Shown here: one piece after another, positions 1-9,447 of the stretch
How positions within the stretch are numbered: position 1 is the stretch's first letter
How the letters are laid out: every line of letters starts with the position of its first letter
Origin: an uncultured bacterium
Lineage (GTDB): Bacteria > Verrucomicrobiota > Kiritimatiellia > PWTM01
Direction of reading: 5' to 3'
DNA: 38,800 bases
Assembly (NCBI GenBank): GCA_938010045.1
Contig: CALLFZ010000036.1
Span: 1 to 38,800, forward strand
Made by a program: the position numbers and the translations under genes
The notes under the pieces: model-generated
The model's input: only the letters and a program-made list of their open reading frames with translations
Told to the model about the DNA's origin: nothing
Databases searched by the model: none

Positions 1-1199
1 CCGCGATGATGCAGGGCCGCGATCTCTGGTTGCCGAGAGTCGAGCGCGAGATCGAACGGTGTCGCGAGGAGCTGTTCGTCGCCAACGGCGACCGCTCCGA
101 CTTTGCGCCTCGCTTGCGCGCGCTGACGTGGGCGGAGCAGCGCCGTTGGAATCCCGCCGACGGCGCCGCCGCCGGCATTCATATGAGCGCCGCCCGCGAG
201 ATCGCCGCGCTACGCGACCGGTTTCTTGCAATCGCGCGCGCGGAAGGATTGCCCGTGCCTCCTACCGCTCCCGACGAGGCGGCGGTCCGCCGCTGTGTCC
301 TGGCGGGGTTGGCCGACCAAGTCGCCGTGCGCCTCGATGCCGGGACCTTGCGATGCCGCCTCGTCCATGGCCGCCGCGGTGAGCTGTCCCGCGCGAGCAT
401 CGTGCGAGATGCGCGGTGGCTAGTCGCGGCCGAGGCGCGCGAAACGCAGGGGGCCGAGATTGACGTCATTCTCTCGCTTGCCACTGCCATCGAGGAGGAC
501 TGGTTGGTGGAAGTCGCGCCTGGCGCCCTCGTCGAGCGGACGATTGTCGAGTGGGATGCCGCCAGCCGGCGGGTCATCGGCTGGCGCGAGCGTGCCTACC
601 GCGATCTGCCGCTCGAGCGGGCGCCCACTGAACCCGATTCGGATCGAGCCGCAGAGCTGTTAGCCGATGCCGTGCTGCGCGGTGATGCCGCCCCGCCGGG
701 GTGGGATGAGCCAATCCGGCAATGGCGGCGCCGAGTGGAACTCGTCGCGCGGTATGTTCCCGAGATCGGCGTTCACGAACTCACAGATGCCGACCTGCGC
801 GCCGCGGTCGCCGACGCCTGTCGGGGCGCCCTCTCCGCTCGCGAGCTGCGAGACCGCCCCTGGCTGGCCGCGCTGAAGCGCCGGATGCCGCCCGATCGCG
901 TCGCCGCGGTGGAGCGCCTTGCGCCGGAACGCGTCGAATTGAAGCCCGGACTGCGGCCAGTCCGCGTGAACTATGATGCCACCGGTGAGCCGTGGATTGC
1001 CGCGACGATCCAGCAGCTCTACGGGGTGAGCCGCCTGCCGGCGATCCTGGGCGGCCGGCTCACGCCCGTGCTGCGCGTGCTGGCGCCGAACCAGCGGCCC
1101 GTTCAGATCACTCGGGATTTGGCCGCATTCTGGGCCAACGAATACCCGAACATCCGCCCCACCCTCGCCCGCCGCTATCCGAAACACGAGTGGCGCTAG
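1..1199 (+). CDS. hrpB: ATP-dependent helicase HrpB, C-terminal part (5' end outside window)
   Basis: The reading frame is open to the left edge, with the first complete codon at base 3, and stops at TAG 1197-1199. About 398 residues are visible, and HrpB proteins are usually around 800-850, so the two N-terminal RecA-like helicase domains lie outside the window. The visible end is the characteristic HrpB C-terminal domain: VNYDATGEPWIAATIQQLYG, then LRVLAPNQRPVQITRDLAAF, then the terminal RRYPKHEWR. HrpB is a DEAH/DExH-box family protein presumed to remodel RNA or RNP; its exact role is poorly defined. The ATG at base 6 is internal, not the true start. The gene converges on the next one with a 17-bp gap and no obvious terminator hairpin. 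Confidence 0.93.
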   Translation, partial: AMMQGRDLWLPRVEREIERCREELFVANGDRSDFAPRLRALTWAEQRRWNPADGAAAGIHMSAAREIAALRDRFLAIARAEGLPVPPTAPDEAAVRRCVLAGLADQVAVRLDAGTLRCRLVHGRRGELSRASIVRDARWLVAAEARETQGAEIDVILSLATAIEEDWLVEVAPGALVERTIVEWDAASRRVIGWRERAYRDLPLERAPTEPDSDRAAELLADAVLRGDAAPPGWDEPIRQWRRRVELVARYVPEIGVHELTDADLRAAVADACRGALSARELRDRPWLAALKRRMPPDRVAAVERLAPERVELKPGLRPVRVNYDATGEPWIAATIQQLYGVSRLPAILGGRLTPVLRVLAPNQRPVQITRDLAAFWANEYPNIRPTLARRYPKHEWR

Positions 1200-1216
1200 C
1201 GCACTCGGCGGCGACA

Positions 1217-3784
1217 TCAGCGCACGCGTTTCAGAAAAAGCCCGTCGAGCGGTCCGAGGGTGATCGCACGGCCCACCAGCTCTCCATTGTTCGTGGCCGG
1301 GTCCTGCTCGGGAGATCCCCGCAGTCGCCGATACGCACGGCCGGGACGAATCGCCTCCAGATCCAACGTCACCGGGTGCGGGGCTGGGTTCGCGAGCACG
1401 AGTCCGCGCTCGAACACGCGCACCCATGTATCCGGCGCCGGATGTGCGCTCATCGAGTGCACGGTGAGCGGCGCGTCGCCCTCGATCTCCATTCGTAGCG
1501 ACAACGTCGGGCCGCCGATGTGCCGCACATAGAGCGTAGAGGTGAAGGGCCGGGCAGCGACCCAGAGCGACCACCGCTGCGGCGGCGTGCGCGCCTCCTG
1601 CTCGTCGAGGATGCGCACGTCGCCCCAATACAATTGGTCTGCGACCGAGTGATCGCGCGGGCCGCAGTCTGCGACAAACCGCAGACGAACCTCCCGGCCT
1701 CGCCATTCGCCGAGCGGAACGCTCCGCGCTGCCCAGCCGTGATGGCGCACCGTCTCCTCATGCAGAATCTGCGGCTCGCGCCGGGCGCCGTCGCGCGATT
1801 CAACCAGTTCAACGCGCGCCACGACGCCGTCGGACTTGGCCACGCCGGCCGTGCTGAGCATCGTCTGCCAGCGCAGAACCGGAGCGGGCGTGTCGGGCAC
1901 CTCCACATCGCGATACCAGATCACCGCGCCCTTCGCCGTGTGGAACGGCGGATGCGACAGGATCGCGGGCCATTCGTTCGTGCCGTCGGACACCTTGGGA
2001 AGGCGCCGCGCGAACGCCCCGGTTGTCGTCTCCGCGGGATGTTCCTGCGCATCGCCCCGGGTACGGATCAGAACGCCGTCCGGCGCGCGATCGCACAGCT
2101 CCGTTTCCGCATGGCCGATGCGGACCCACGCGAGTCTCGGCATGTCCTCGGGATAGCCGGGCCGCGGCGCGCTGCTGAGGGTGAGAACGATCACGAGATT
2201 GCTCCCGCGCGTCGGCAGCCCCGTCCAGGTCCAAGCGAGATCTCTGGCGCCCGAGCCGGCTGAGGGCCGCACGGTCCATCCGGACGGCAGCTCCGCGATT
2301 GCGAGACCACCGGCCGCGGCGGGCCGCGGAACGGAGAGCGGCCAGATGTTGGGTTCATGGGTCGCCAACGCGATGGCGGGGCCTTCGGCGCGGCCGAGCC
2401 AGCCGAGCTGTTTCTCCTCGCCCGCGATGAACTCGTCCCAGATCGGGAACGGCTGGCCGCGGCGACCGCCTCGATCCCGGGCGGCGGGCGGCGGAAACGC
2501 GTAGCAGAGCGCCGCGTCCACCATCTGAGCGGCCGCGAACACCAGCCGGTGACGGCCAAACGGAACCTCGGGATGGCGCGTTTCACCCGGCCGACCCGGC
2601 ACCGGCTCGGTCCACTTATGGTTGATGTAACTGAAGGGGGGCGGGTGCGCATGCGCTTGCCAGAACCGATGGCGGTGAAGCCCGCCGGACCAGTCGTCGA
2701 AGTCCCAGTCGCCGAGGTTCGGCCAACCCTCGCTCTCAATCCCGTTGAACGCCGTGATCGCGCGCTGGGACCGCGACCCGCCGGGGCCGAGCGCGCCGTC
2801 AGCCATCAACAAAAATCCGGGCCCCATGCGTTCGCGCAGCCGCCGCGCAAACTCCCAGACGCCGATCCCGTAGCGGTTCACACCCCCGATCACGCCGTTA
2901 TCGATGGAGCCGTCGCCATCGGTGTCGCCGTGGGTCTCGTGAACGAGGACGTCGAACTCAAGGCCGTCGAGCCCGGCGAGCGGTCCGCCCGGCGAACACC
3001 AACGCGCGATGTCATCGATGAAGCGATCGGCGGCGGTCTTCCCCTCCGGATCGCGCGGGCAGTGGGTGGAGTAGTTGTAGACCCAGAGCAGGTGATGGGG
3101 CCGGCCCCACGGGCCTTCGACCTCGTGCGCGGCGGCACGCGCCTGCCCGGCCTTGAACGCGAGCGGCCGCGTGCCATAGGCGCCCCGGCGCACCCGAATC
3201 GTACCGGCCTTCACATCCACGGCCACCAGTTGCGTCTGTTCGGAGGTCAACCAGTCATGCCGGCCGTCGGGCCCGATCGCAAACAGCGCGACGTCGTCAT
3301 TCGAAGCACGGTATCGACCGGTGTTGACGCGGAACCGCGATGGGTTCGACACGCGGATCACCGTCTCTCCGGATTCGGCGGGCACATCGGAGAGGATCTC
3401 GGCGGCCTCGCGGTAGATCCAGTGGCCGGCGAACCAGCCCTCGGTTTCGAACCGGGGGTCGCGCGCGTTGCCGTTCAGATGCAGCATCACAAGCTGCCGT
3501 GGGTGGTCGGTTTTGAACCGCCGGAAGAACTCCGGATTGCGAGCCATGTGGCCAACGATCTCCTCGTCGAGACACTTGCCCATGATCCCCATCAGACGGG
3601 AGAACTCGGCCGACCAGCTTTCGTAGTCGGCCGCCCGACGCGCCGCGCCCTCGGCGGCGCGGAAAAAGAACACGCGGGGATATTCATCGCCCCTCAACGG
3701 CGGCGGAGCGGCGGGAGCGCCGGCTCCGGCGCAACTCGCGACACAGGCAGCGATCATCTGATACCCGAAACGACCGCGGGGCAT
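1217..3784 (-). CDS. Secreted glycosidase-like protein, probably a lipoprotein
   Basis: An 855-residue exported protein that I cannot assign to a named family. An upstream in-frame TTG exists, but the ATG at 3784 has AAGGAG (3792-3797) seven bases away and is preferred. The N-terminus has basic residues, a short hydrophobic stretch and VASC, which fits a lipobox (Cys18). The middle resembles putative TIM-barrel glycoside hydrolases common in PVC bacteria: LDGLEFDVLVHETHG, then NRYGIGVWEFARRLRERMG, then FNGIESEGWPN. Residues 287-295 (DTDGDGSID) match an EF-hand/dockerin-like calcium loop. The C-terminal third looks like beta-sandwich modules and ends in LDGLFLKRV. A GH-like carbohydrate role is inference. 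It lies 82 bp downstream of the pseudokinase gene, which is also on the minus strand, with a possible promoter between. Confidence 0.7.
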   Translation of the reverse strand: MPRGRFGYQMIAACVASCAGAGAPAAPPPLRGDEYPRVFFFRAAEGAARRAADYESWSAEFSRLMGIMGKCLDEEIVGHMARNPEFFRRFKTDHPRQLVMLHLNGNARDPRFETEGWFAGHWIYREAAEILSDVPAESGETVIRVSNPSRFRVNTGRYRASNDDVALFAIGPDGRHDWLTSEQTQLVAVDVKAGTIRVRRGAYGTRPLAFKAGQARAAAHEVEGPWGRPHHLLWVYNYSTHCPRDPEGKTAADRFIDDIARWCSPGGPLAGLDGLEFDVLVHETHGDTDGDGSIDNGVIGGVNRYGIGVWEFARRLRERMGPGFLLMADGALGPGGSRSQRAITAFNGIESEGWPNLGDWDFDDWSGGLHRHRFWQAHAHPPPFSYINHKWTEPVPGRPGETRHPEVPFGRHRLVFAAAQMVDAALCYAFPPPAARDRGGRRGQPFPIWDEFIAGEEKQLGWLGRAEGPAIALATHEPNIWPLSVPRPAAAGGLAIAELPSGWTVRPSAGSGARDLAWTWTGLPTRGSNLVIVLTLSSAPRPGYPEDMPRLAWVRIGHAETELCDRAPDGVLIRTRGDAQEHPAETTTGAFARRLPKVSDGTNEWPAILSHPPFHTAKGAVIWYRDVEVPDTPAPVLRWQTMLSTAGVAKSDGVVARVELVESRDGARREPQILHEETVRHHGWAARSVPLGEWRGREVRLRFVADCGPRDHSVADQLYWGDVRILDEQEARTPPQRWSLWVAARPFTSTLYVRHIGGPTLSLRMEIEGDAPLTVHSMSAHPAPDTWVRVFERGLVLANPAPHPVTLDLEAIRPGRAYRRLRGSPEQDPATNNGELVGRAITLGPLDGLFLKRVR

Positions 3785-3811
3785 GGCCAAACTCCTTGGC
3801 GACGGGCCCAG

Positions 3812-3840
3812 ATTATCACCAGGTTCGAAGGCCTGGCGAA
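3812..3840 (-). promoter_or_regulatory. Possible promoter and inverted repeat upstream of the glycosidase-like gene
   Basis: On the minus strand GATAAT (3812-3817) resembles a -10 box, and 17 bases upstream TTCGCC (3835-3840) is a weak -35. The inverted repeat CCAGG-N8-CCTGG (3819-3836) sits in the spacer, where an operator could lie. It could equally be a short hairpin after the upstream pseudokinase gene. The -35 match is poor, so this is tentative. Confidence 0.35.
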
Positions 3841-3866
3841 TCGCCGCGGCGGCGATTCCGGACGCC

Positions 3867-6260
3867 TCACGGAGTCGCGGCGGGCCGCTCGAGAATCAAG
3901 CGAGCCACGGGTTCGGCCAAGTCGAGCCGATAGCGCGCCAGCGAACGGATCTCCGGCGGCGCGGCAGGATCCACGATCTCCGTTTCCATCGTAACCACAC
4001 CGTCCCTGACTTGTCCGCGGTGGCCGATGCGATAGGAGGACTTTTCGCGGATGCGCCCCGCGATGGGGTCGGCCACGCTCCACGTCGGCGCGAAGCGGTC
4101 CTCGGGCAGCATCGGGGCGGCGGGGCGGTCGTCCAACCATTGGATCCCGACGGTCTGGCCGAGCCGGTCGACGATCAGTCGTCCCTTCGGGAACGGCCCA
4201 TCAGTCGAGGGCGCGGTGAACTCGAAGTAGCGGAGTGTGCGCGCGGGGAAGCCGGGGAAGGTGATGTCGGTCCCGCCGCCGGACGGCGGGCGAATGCCGA
4301 GGCGCGCGGCGGCGCGATCCAGCGGCTCCAAATACGGGATGTCACCGGGCAGACTGGGTGCGCCCGCGGACGCCGCGGACAAGGGGCCAGCGATCCGGAA
4401 AATCTGGGTGAGCTCCTGCGCGAGGCCGGCTCCGATTCGAAGCGGAGCATTCCAGTCGGGCGCCAGGGCCAGCTCGCGCGGCCGCGGCGGTGCGGGGGGC
4501 GCGGGTGCGGGTGCGGGCGTCGCGGCGCCGTCGGGGCGCGGTGGCGGTGCGACGGACGAGGGCGGCGCCGGCAATGCCGGCCGCGGCGACGGTCGAGCAG
4601 ACCGCGACGGGTCGCCGCCGTTCAGATGGCCATCCGAGAGCCGCCTCTGCCGCGCGTACCTCACCATGCCATAGGATTGCTCGGCGAATTTCCGCAGGCG
4701 GCGGTCCTGCGGAAAGCTCCGTTGCAGTTCCTCGAACATGTGCGCCGCCTCTTCCGCGAGGACTTCGACACGGTCGAGCAGGGCAGGCCGCGAGGTCTGT
4801 TGGTACTCGCGGAACAGTTGCAGGGACTCGTTGAACATCCCGGCCGCCTTCTGAAAGAGCGGATGCGAGGCGACCGCATCCGTTCCGTGATTCTCCACAC
4901 CGTTGGTCTCAGCCACAGGCGCGACGCCGGCCGCCGGGTCGGTGGGCTGCGGCGCTGTGGAGCGCAACGGCTGCGTGACCACCGGTCGCATGCCGAGGAT
5001 CTCCTCGAGCGTGATCGAGGGGGGGGCGACTGGCGCGGACGACGGAGGGGGTGGAACGTGGGCGGGGCGGCCTGGTGACGCCGGCGGCGGAGCCGGCCGA
5101 AGTGACGGCGGAGAGGAGAATAAGTGCCGCAAATGATCGCGCGCCAGCCAGGCACCGCCGGCGATCAGCAACACAGCAATGGAAAGGATGCGCGCCAGAG
5201 CGTTGTCGTTCGATACGGGTCGCGCAACCGGCACCGGTCCCGACGACGGCGCCGCCGCCGGCAGCGTAACCTTCGGCGTGCCGCCCCCCGGGCGCAGCGG
5301 CCGCCGCGACCACCGCGCAAATGTCGCGGGACGCTTGAGCTTCTGCGCCAGCGCAGGATCGCGCCGGGCACCCCGGCGGATCACGCTAGCGCCCGCGGGC
5401 AGCCGTTCGCCACCCGGTGGACGGCCTTGCGCGACCGCATCGAGATCCGCCAGCGCCTCGGACCAGCCGGCCGGTCGTCGTTCCGGCGCGCGGCTCATCC
5501 ATCGTTCCAACATCCAGCCGGCTTCGGGCGGCAGCTCGGAATCGAGTTCGCACGGATCGTCGAGAAACCCCATCAAGTGTTTGTCCAACACCTCCGCGGA
5601 GGGCGAGTTGCCGAACGGGAGCCGGCCGGTCCATGCGTGGTAGAGAATCGCTCCTAGCGAGTAGATGTCGGTGCGGGCATCCACAGCGGCGCTGCCGCGC
5701 GCCAGCTCGGGCGCAACGTAGTGCGGGGCCGCGCGCAAGAGCCGCAGCAGCAGATCGGACTGCTCCGCGCGCGCGAGCACTTCGACGGCAGTGACGCCCA
5801 GGTCCAGCACTCCCACGCGCCCCTCCGGCCACAGGTGAATCCGGTCGGCGGTCAGATGCGCGTGGGCGAGGCGCTCGCTGCACCACGCGGCGTCGAGCGC
5901 AACGGCCACTTCGCGAGCGATACGTAGCCCCTCGGCGAACGACATTCGGCCATCCCGCCGCAGGCGCGCGCCGAGCGGGTCGCCATCCGGCCAAGTGGTC
6001 GCCAACCAGACGGCGCCGGACTCCGCATCGAGGCCGGCCGCCACCGGATCCGGAAGGCCGGGATGGTGGATGCTCGTGGCGCGCCGCGCCAGCTCGAGCA
6101 GTGCGCCGCACAGATGCGGATCGCACAGTCCGGGAGCGGACAGCACGCGCAAGCGCACCGGTCCCGGCGGATCAAGGGCGATCGCCTGCCAAACATCGCC
6201 CAAAGCGTCTGTCTGGACTCGGGTACGCAATTCAAATTGCTCTCGCAGCGCTGGACTCAT
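3867..6260 (-). CDS. Transmembrane Ser/Thr kinase-like protein, predicted pseudokinase
   Basis: A 797-residue protein. Residues 1-270 have the Hanks-kinase layout but lack catalytic residues. The beta-3 lysine is replaced by Arg38 (VRLRVL). The HRDLKPEN loop reads HAHLTADR (133-140), so the catalytic Asp, Lys and Asn are gone. DFG is DLG (153-155), and no Gly-rich loop is visible. The APE motif (183-185) and the DARTDIYSLG helix (194-203) are kept. A transmembrane helix lies at about 355-374, followed by a Pro-rich linker, a helical segment around 470-540 and a C-terminal domain probably outside the cytoplasm. PASTA repeats are absent. The family organisation suggests a receptor or scaffold that binds nucleotide or partners without phosphotransfer; that is inference. 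Start ATG 6260 lacks a clear Shine-Dalgarno sequence. Confidence 0.85.
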   Translation of the reverse strand: MSPALREQFELRTRVQTDALGDVWQAIALDPPGPVRLRVLSAPGLCDPHLCGALLELARRATSIHHPGLPDPVAAGLDAESGAVWLATTWPDGDPLGARLRRDGRMSFAEGLRIAREVAVALDAAWCSERLAHAHLTADRIHLWPEGRVGVLDLGVTAVEVLARAEQSDLLLRLLRAAPHYVAPELARGSAAVDARTDIYSLGAILYHAWTGRLPFGNSPSAEVLDKHLMGFLDDPCELDSELPPEAGWMLERWMSRAPERRPAGWSEALADLDAVAQGRPPGGERLPAGASVIRRGARRDPALAQKLKRPATFARWSRRPLRPGGGTPKVTLPAAAPSSGPVPVARPVSNDNALARILSIAVLLIAGGAWLARDHLRHLFSSPPSLRPAPPPASPGRPAHVPPPPSSAPVAPPSITLEEILGMRPVVTQPLRSTAPQPTDPAAGVAPVAETNGVENHGTDAVASHPLFQKAAGMFNESLQLFREYQQTSRPALLDRVEVLAEEAAHMFEELQRSFPQDRRLRKFAEQSYGMVRYARQRRLSDGHLNGGDPSRSARPSPRPALPAPPSSVAPPPRPDGAATPAPAPAPPAPPRPRELALAPDWNAPLRIGAGLAQELTQIFRIAGPLSAASAGAPSLPGDIPYLEPLDRAAARLGIRPPSGGGTDITFPGFPARTLRYFEFTAPSTDGPFPKGRLIVDRLGQTVGIQWLDDRPAAPMLPEDRFAPTWSVADPIAGRIREKSSYRIGHRGQVRDGVVTMETEIVDPAAPPEIRSLARYRLDLAEPVARLILERPAATP

Positions 6261-7753
6261 TCAGTGTTCGTGGTCCACGGCCGGACCCGATGCGTCAGGG
6301 TATCCTCGAACGGTTGGGCTGTCGAGAACCCCGGCGCGGTCAGAATCGTTGGACTGGGCGAAACATGGGCGTTGATCGCCACGTTCGAATGTGGGGTCGG
6401 ACAACCGGGACCGCTGTTCCTCCCTTTCGCGGGGCTCGCCGTATCCCGCGAACACATGCACGCACTCCACCCGTCGCCGTTTCAAGCAGTGTTCGAACCT
6501 CGGACATTCGTCGAGCGCGAGCACCACATCCAGCGGGCGGCCAGCCACCCACGGCGAAACAGGATTCCCCCAAGGGCCGCGTAGAGACGCGCGTCAGCGA
6601 GGCGGATGATGTGGATCGCAGTGATGGCCCGGCGGCCAGGTTCAATTCCCAACTTGCTCGCTCAACCGCCCTGCCCGCCCAACGGCGGCATCTACGGCCG
6701 GTTCCGCACAAAGCAGGCGCCGGTCGGGGCCTATGGCAACACGAGCAAACTAGCCGTTCATCTGAGGACGCGGAAACGGCTCTTCAGCATGATCCGAACC
6801 TTCTGGTGTTGAGGAGACGCTTCGCGAGACCTTGCGCCTGTGCGCAACAGTCGGCCTCGATGGTTGAGCCAGCGCGCGGCTCGACAGGGATCCGGCAGGG
6901 CGCACCCGGGGAGGTTCAGCGACTCCTCACGATCGGTCAGGCGGGTTCGCCGACCGCCTGGGCCGGCTCATCATCAACGAGGTCTGCGGTTCCATCGCCG
7001 GCCCCTCGGGGTGCTGAGCTGGTTCGTGCATCACGTGCGCGTCGCCACCGCACTGCCCGTGGCGATCATCGAGCCATGGCCCATCGGGACCGGCGAGGAC
7101 GGACCGAATCTGGCGGCTGTCGTGGAGGGGCGGCTGATGTACTTGCCACTCGTTACGGGGAGGGCGTGCCGGCATCCCAGGCGGTCGCATATCTCACCCA
7201 TCTCTGGAGCGATGTGGTCCGCCGACATGTGCACACATCGGTCCGGATGGGCGAGACGGGCCGGCCGACCGCCGGACCCGCCCACCCCGCCGCAGTGCCG
7301 GGTCTGGCCGAGCCACAGTTCTTTCTACATCCCTTCGCCGCCCTCCTACGCGAGCGGGCATCCGATGGTTCGCGTTCAAGGGGTCCGACGAACCATAGAA
7401 CACGGAAGGCGGCGACGGACCGCGCGAGGGGCTGATGAGGACCGACCTCGCTGTCCAACCCTCGCCTGCGGAATGGTTGTCAGAGGCCACGCCGATCATG
7501 GCCCTGCCGGAGCAGCCGCGCGTTGCACCTCGTAAGGGGTATCCGCAACCGACTGACCGCTCCCGCACAGAGGTTGAACGATGGGAACGGAGGTGGAAAC
7601 CGAAGCCTCGCGGACCGTCCGAGCTGAGAGCGGCCGCGGCTGTTGCCGTACGGTGGCGCGAAGCCGGCCTTCTGCATGCCGTTGCAATAAAACACCGCGA
7701 TCGTCCGTTGGCGTAAATGACGGCCAAGAGATGGTCCGCGCGGAGGAACGGCA
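6261..7753. other. Long gene-poor stretch; possible gene remnants
   Basis: About 1.5 kb without a convincing gene. The longest open frame (plus strand, to 7435) is Arg/Pro/Ala/Ser-rich, as expected of an out-of-frame GC-rich reading. Protein-like fragments appear in changing frames between about 6936 and 7400, for example FADRLGRLIINEVCGSIAG, then VATALPVAIIEPWPIGTG, then AVAYLTHLWSDVVRRHVHT. That is how a decayed gene looks, but I could not identify a family. The promoter of the pseudokinase gene should lie near 6261-6330, though no good -35/-10 pair is visible. No RNA gene was recognised. Confidence 0.4.
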
Positions 7754-8986
7754 GTGAAGATGATCCCGTTGTTGCTGGTGTGTGCGCAGGGCGCGGGCGG
7801 CGTCACCGCTGACGGGCTCGTCACGAACGCGCTCCCGCCCGGGCCAGCGTCCAACGCGCTCGCTCGCGCCGCCGAATATTCCGCCGCTCACGGCGGCCGG
7901 GCATTCCTGGTGCAGGTCGGCGGCCGCGTGATCTACGAACGATACGACGGAGGCTGGAGCGCCGCCCGTCCCCATCCGCTCGCCTCCGGCACAAAATCAT
8001 TCGCCGGGGTATTGGCGATGCTGGCGGTGCAGGACGGCCTCGTGAAGCTCGACGAGCCGGCCGCGAATGTGCTGACCGAATGGCGCGAAGATCCTCAGAA
8101 ATCAAAGATCACGCTGCGCCATTTGCTGCAATTGAATTCGGGGCTGCCCGGCGGGGACCGCGAACTGAGCGGGCCCCGGACCGGCTCCCGCCTGCTCGGC
8201 TGGGCCGCGAGCAACCGGGCCTCGCGGCTCGGTCTGACGACCAACACGGTCGAGCCCGCGAACAAGGGGCTCGCCGCGCTGAGTCTTCCGCTCGCGCACG
8301 AACCGGGCACAGCCTTTGAATACGGCCCGAGCCACTTTTATGTGGTTGCCCTCTTACTGCAACGGCGTCTCGAGGCGTCAGAGCGCCCCGAACGGAACGT
8401 CCTCCAGTATTTGCACCGCCGCCTGCTTGAACCGATCGGGATTCCGAATGCACGGATCGCGCGCGATCGTGCCGGGAATCCGGACTTCGCGGGTGGCATG
8501 ATGCTGACCGCGCGCGAGTGGGCGAAGTTCGGGCAGTTCGTCGCGGACCGCGGCGCGATCCGGCGCGAGGACGGCAGTCTCGAGCCGTGGCTGAACCCGG
8601 AGTTGCTGGAAGAGTGCTTTAAACCCAGCGCCCCGAATCCGCTCTACGGGCTCACGTGGTGGCTTCCGACCGCTGGCGAACCCGACGTGGCGGCCGACAC
8701 GGGCGTGGGCCGGGTCCGACGGCGTCTGGTCGAGGCGGCCGTCTCTCCGATCACCGACGCGGTCGGGCGGCCGGTCACCGTATGGATGGCCGCCGGTCTT
8801 GGAAAGCAGCGCTTGTACGTGTTGCCCGACCGCGGCTGGGTAATTGTCCGTTTTGGTGACGGGTCGCGCGAGAGCGTCGCCTACTCCGATGCCGAGATGC
8901 TGCGCATGCTGCTGGAGTCGGACCGCCCTCCCTCCGCTCCGCCGGCCACCAACACAGCGGCACCCCGCGCCGCTCCTCCGCTGTGA
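7754..8986 (+). CDS. Beta-lactamase-fold serine hydrolase
   Basis: A 410-residue protein of the class C beta-lactamase/esterase/DD-peptidase-like family. The nucleophile motif SxxK is SGTK (78-81). The second motif, usually YxN, is Tyr190-Gly-Pro-Ser (FEYGPSHFY), and a late AAGLGKQRLYVLP stretch fits the third active-site strand region. The start is GTG 7754, with GGAGGA (7742-7747) about six bases upstream; an ATG two codons later is the alternative. The first 20 residues form a weak export signal. These enzymes act on ester or amide bonds and the sequence does not reveal the substrate. The C-terminus ends in a Pro/Ala-rich tail. It appears monocistronic, with gene-poor DNA on both sides. 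Confidence 0.88.
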   Translation: MKMIPLLLVCAQGAGGVTADGLVTNALPPGPASNALARAAEYSAAHGGRAFLVQVGGRVIYERYDGGWSAARPHPLASGTKSFAGVLAMLAVQDGLVKLDEPAANVLTEWREDPQKSKITLRHLLQLNSGLPGGDRELSGPRTGSRLLGWAASNRASRLGLTTNTVEPANKGLAALSLPLAHEPGTAFEYGPSHFYVVALLLQRRLEASERPERNVLQYLHRRLLEPIGIPNARIARDRAGNPDFAGGMMLTAREWAKFGQFVADRGAIRREDGSLEPWLNPELLEECFKPSAPNPLYGLTWWLPTAGEPDVAADTGVGRVRRRLVEAAVSPITDAVGRPVTVWMAAGLGKQRLYVLPDRGWVIVRFGDGSRESVAYSDAEMLRMLLESDRPPSAPPATNTAAPRAAPPL

Positions 8987-9258
8987 CACATTGACCGGGA
9001 AGCCGGAAGCGGCACTTTGGCGAGGGGCCGAGTTGGACGCTGGGCATAGCTACGCCTGCCCGCGGTGCGCACCACCTCGACTGCCGCTGCTGCCCGCCAG
9101 AACACGCGGCCGAGGCAGACACAAGCACACACAGGAGCACATTCGTCGGCCGACTGGTCGTCCTTCAGGCTGGGGCCGTGTGGGCTGTGCGTGCGGTTCT
9201 GTGTGCGTTGTGTTTCCCGAGTTCGCCATGGTTCCCGCGGAAGCATCGAACAGCGGCG
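8987..9258. other. Intergenic stretch between serine hydrolase and tRNA terminator
   Basis: About 270 bp. Frames on both strands are short and low in complexity. I see no gene, no repeat and no recognisable terminator for the serine hydrolase. Confidence 0.5.
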
Positions 9259-9302
9259 AAAAAAGAGAAAACCCCCGACTTTTCTGAACATCGAGGGTGT
9301 TT
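9259..9302 (-). terminator. Intrinsic terminator after tRNA-fMet
   Basis: On the minus strand, directly after the tRNA, AAACACCCTCGA pairs with TCGGGGGTTTT with a wobble or mismatch near the base of the stem. The loop is 12 bases, and a run of six T follows (9264-9259). The position, 12 bases beyond the CCA end, fits termination of the tRNA transcript. Confidence 0.75.
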
Positions 9303-9313
9303 CACCTACAAAC

Positions 9314-9390
<77 letters not shown>

Positions 9391-9413
9391 GTCTGTTCCG
9401 TCAACGTTACAAC

Positions 9414-9441
9414 ATCATAAGCAAAGTCGGCCGGCTGTCAA
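9414..9441 (-). promoter_or_regulatory. Promoter of tRNA-fMet
   Basis: TTGACA (9436-9441), a 16-base spacer and TATGAT (9414-9419), reading on the minus strand. This is a near-consensus sigma70 promoter ending 23 bases before the tRNA 5' end. It sits between the stop of the DUF1080 gene and the tRNA. Confidence 0.85.
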
Positions 9442-9447
9442 CCCCTT

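Noticed and set aside
2357-3994. 545-codon frame antisense to the glycosidase-like gene
   Set aside because: It mirrors a well-supported gene and has no recognisable motif.
6306-6353. Third copy of the paired palindrome (TCGAAcggTTGGG and CAGAAtcgTTGGA)
   Set aside because: Arms are mismatched and the centre spacing is 35, not 32; probably chance or too decayed to count.
7321-7380. PAP2/vanadium-haloperoxidase-like PPSYASGH fragment in the gene-poor gap
   Set aside because: Only a few residues match and no other family motif is found in order.
6101-7435. 444-codon open frame on the plus strand
   Set aside because: Overlaps the pseudokinase N-terminus, is dominated by Arg/Pro/Ala/Ser, and has no domain or ribosome binding site; it is an out-of-frame GC-rich reading.
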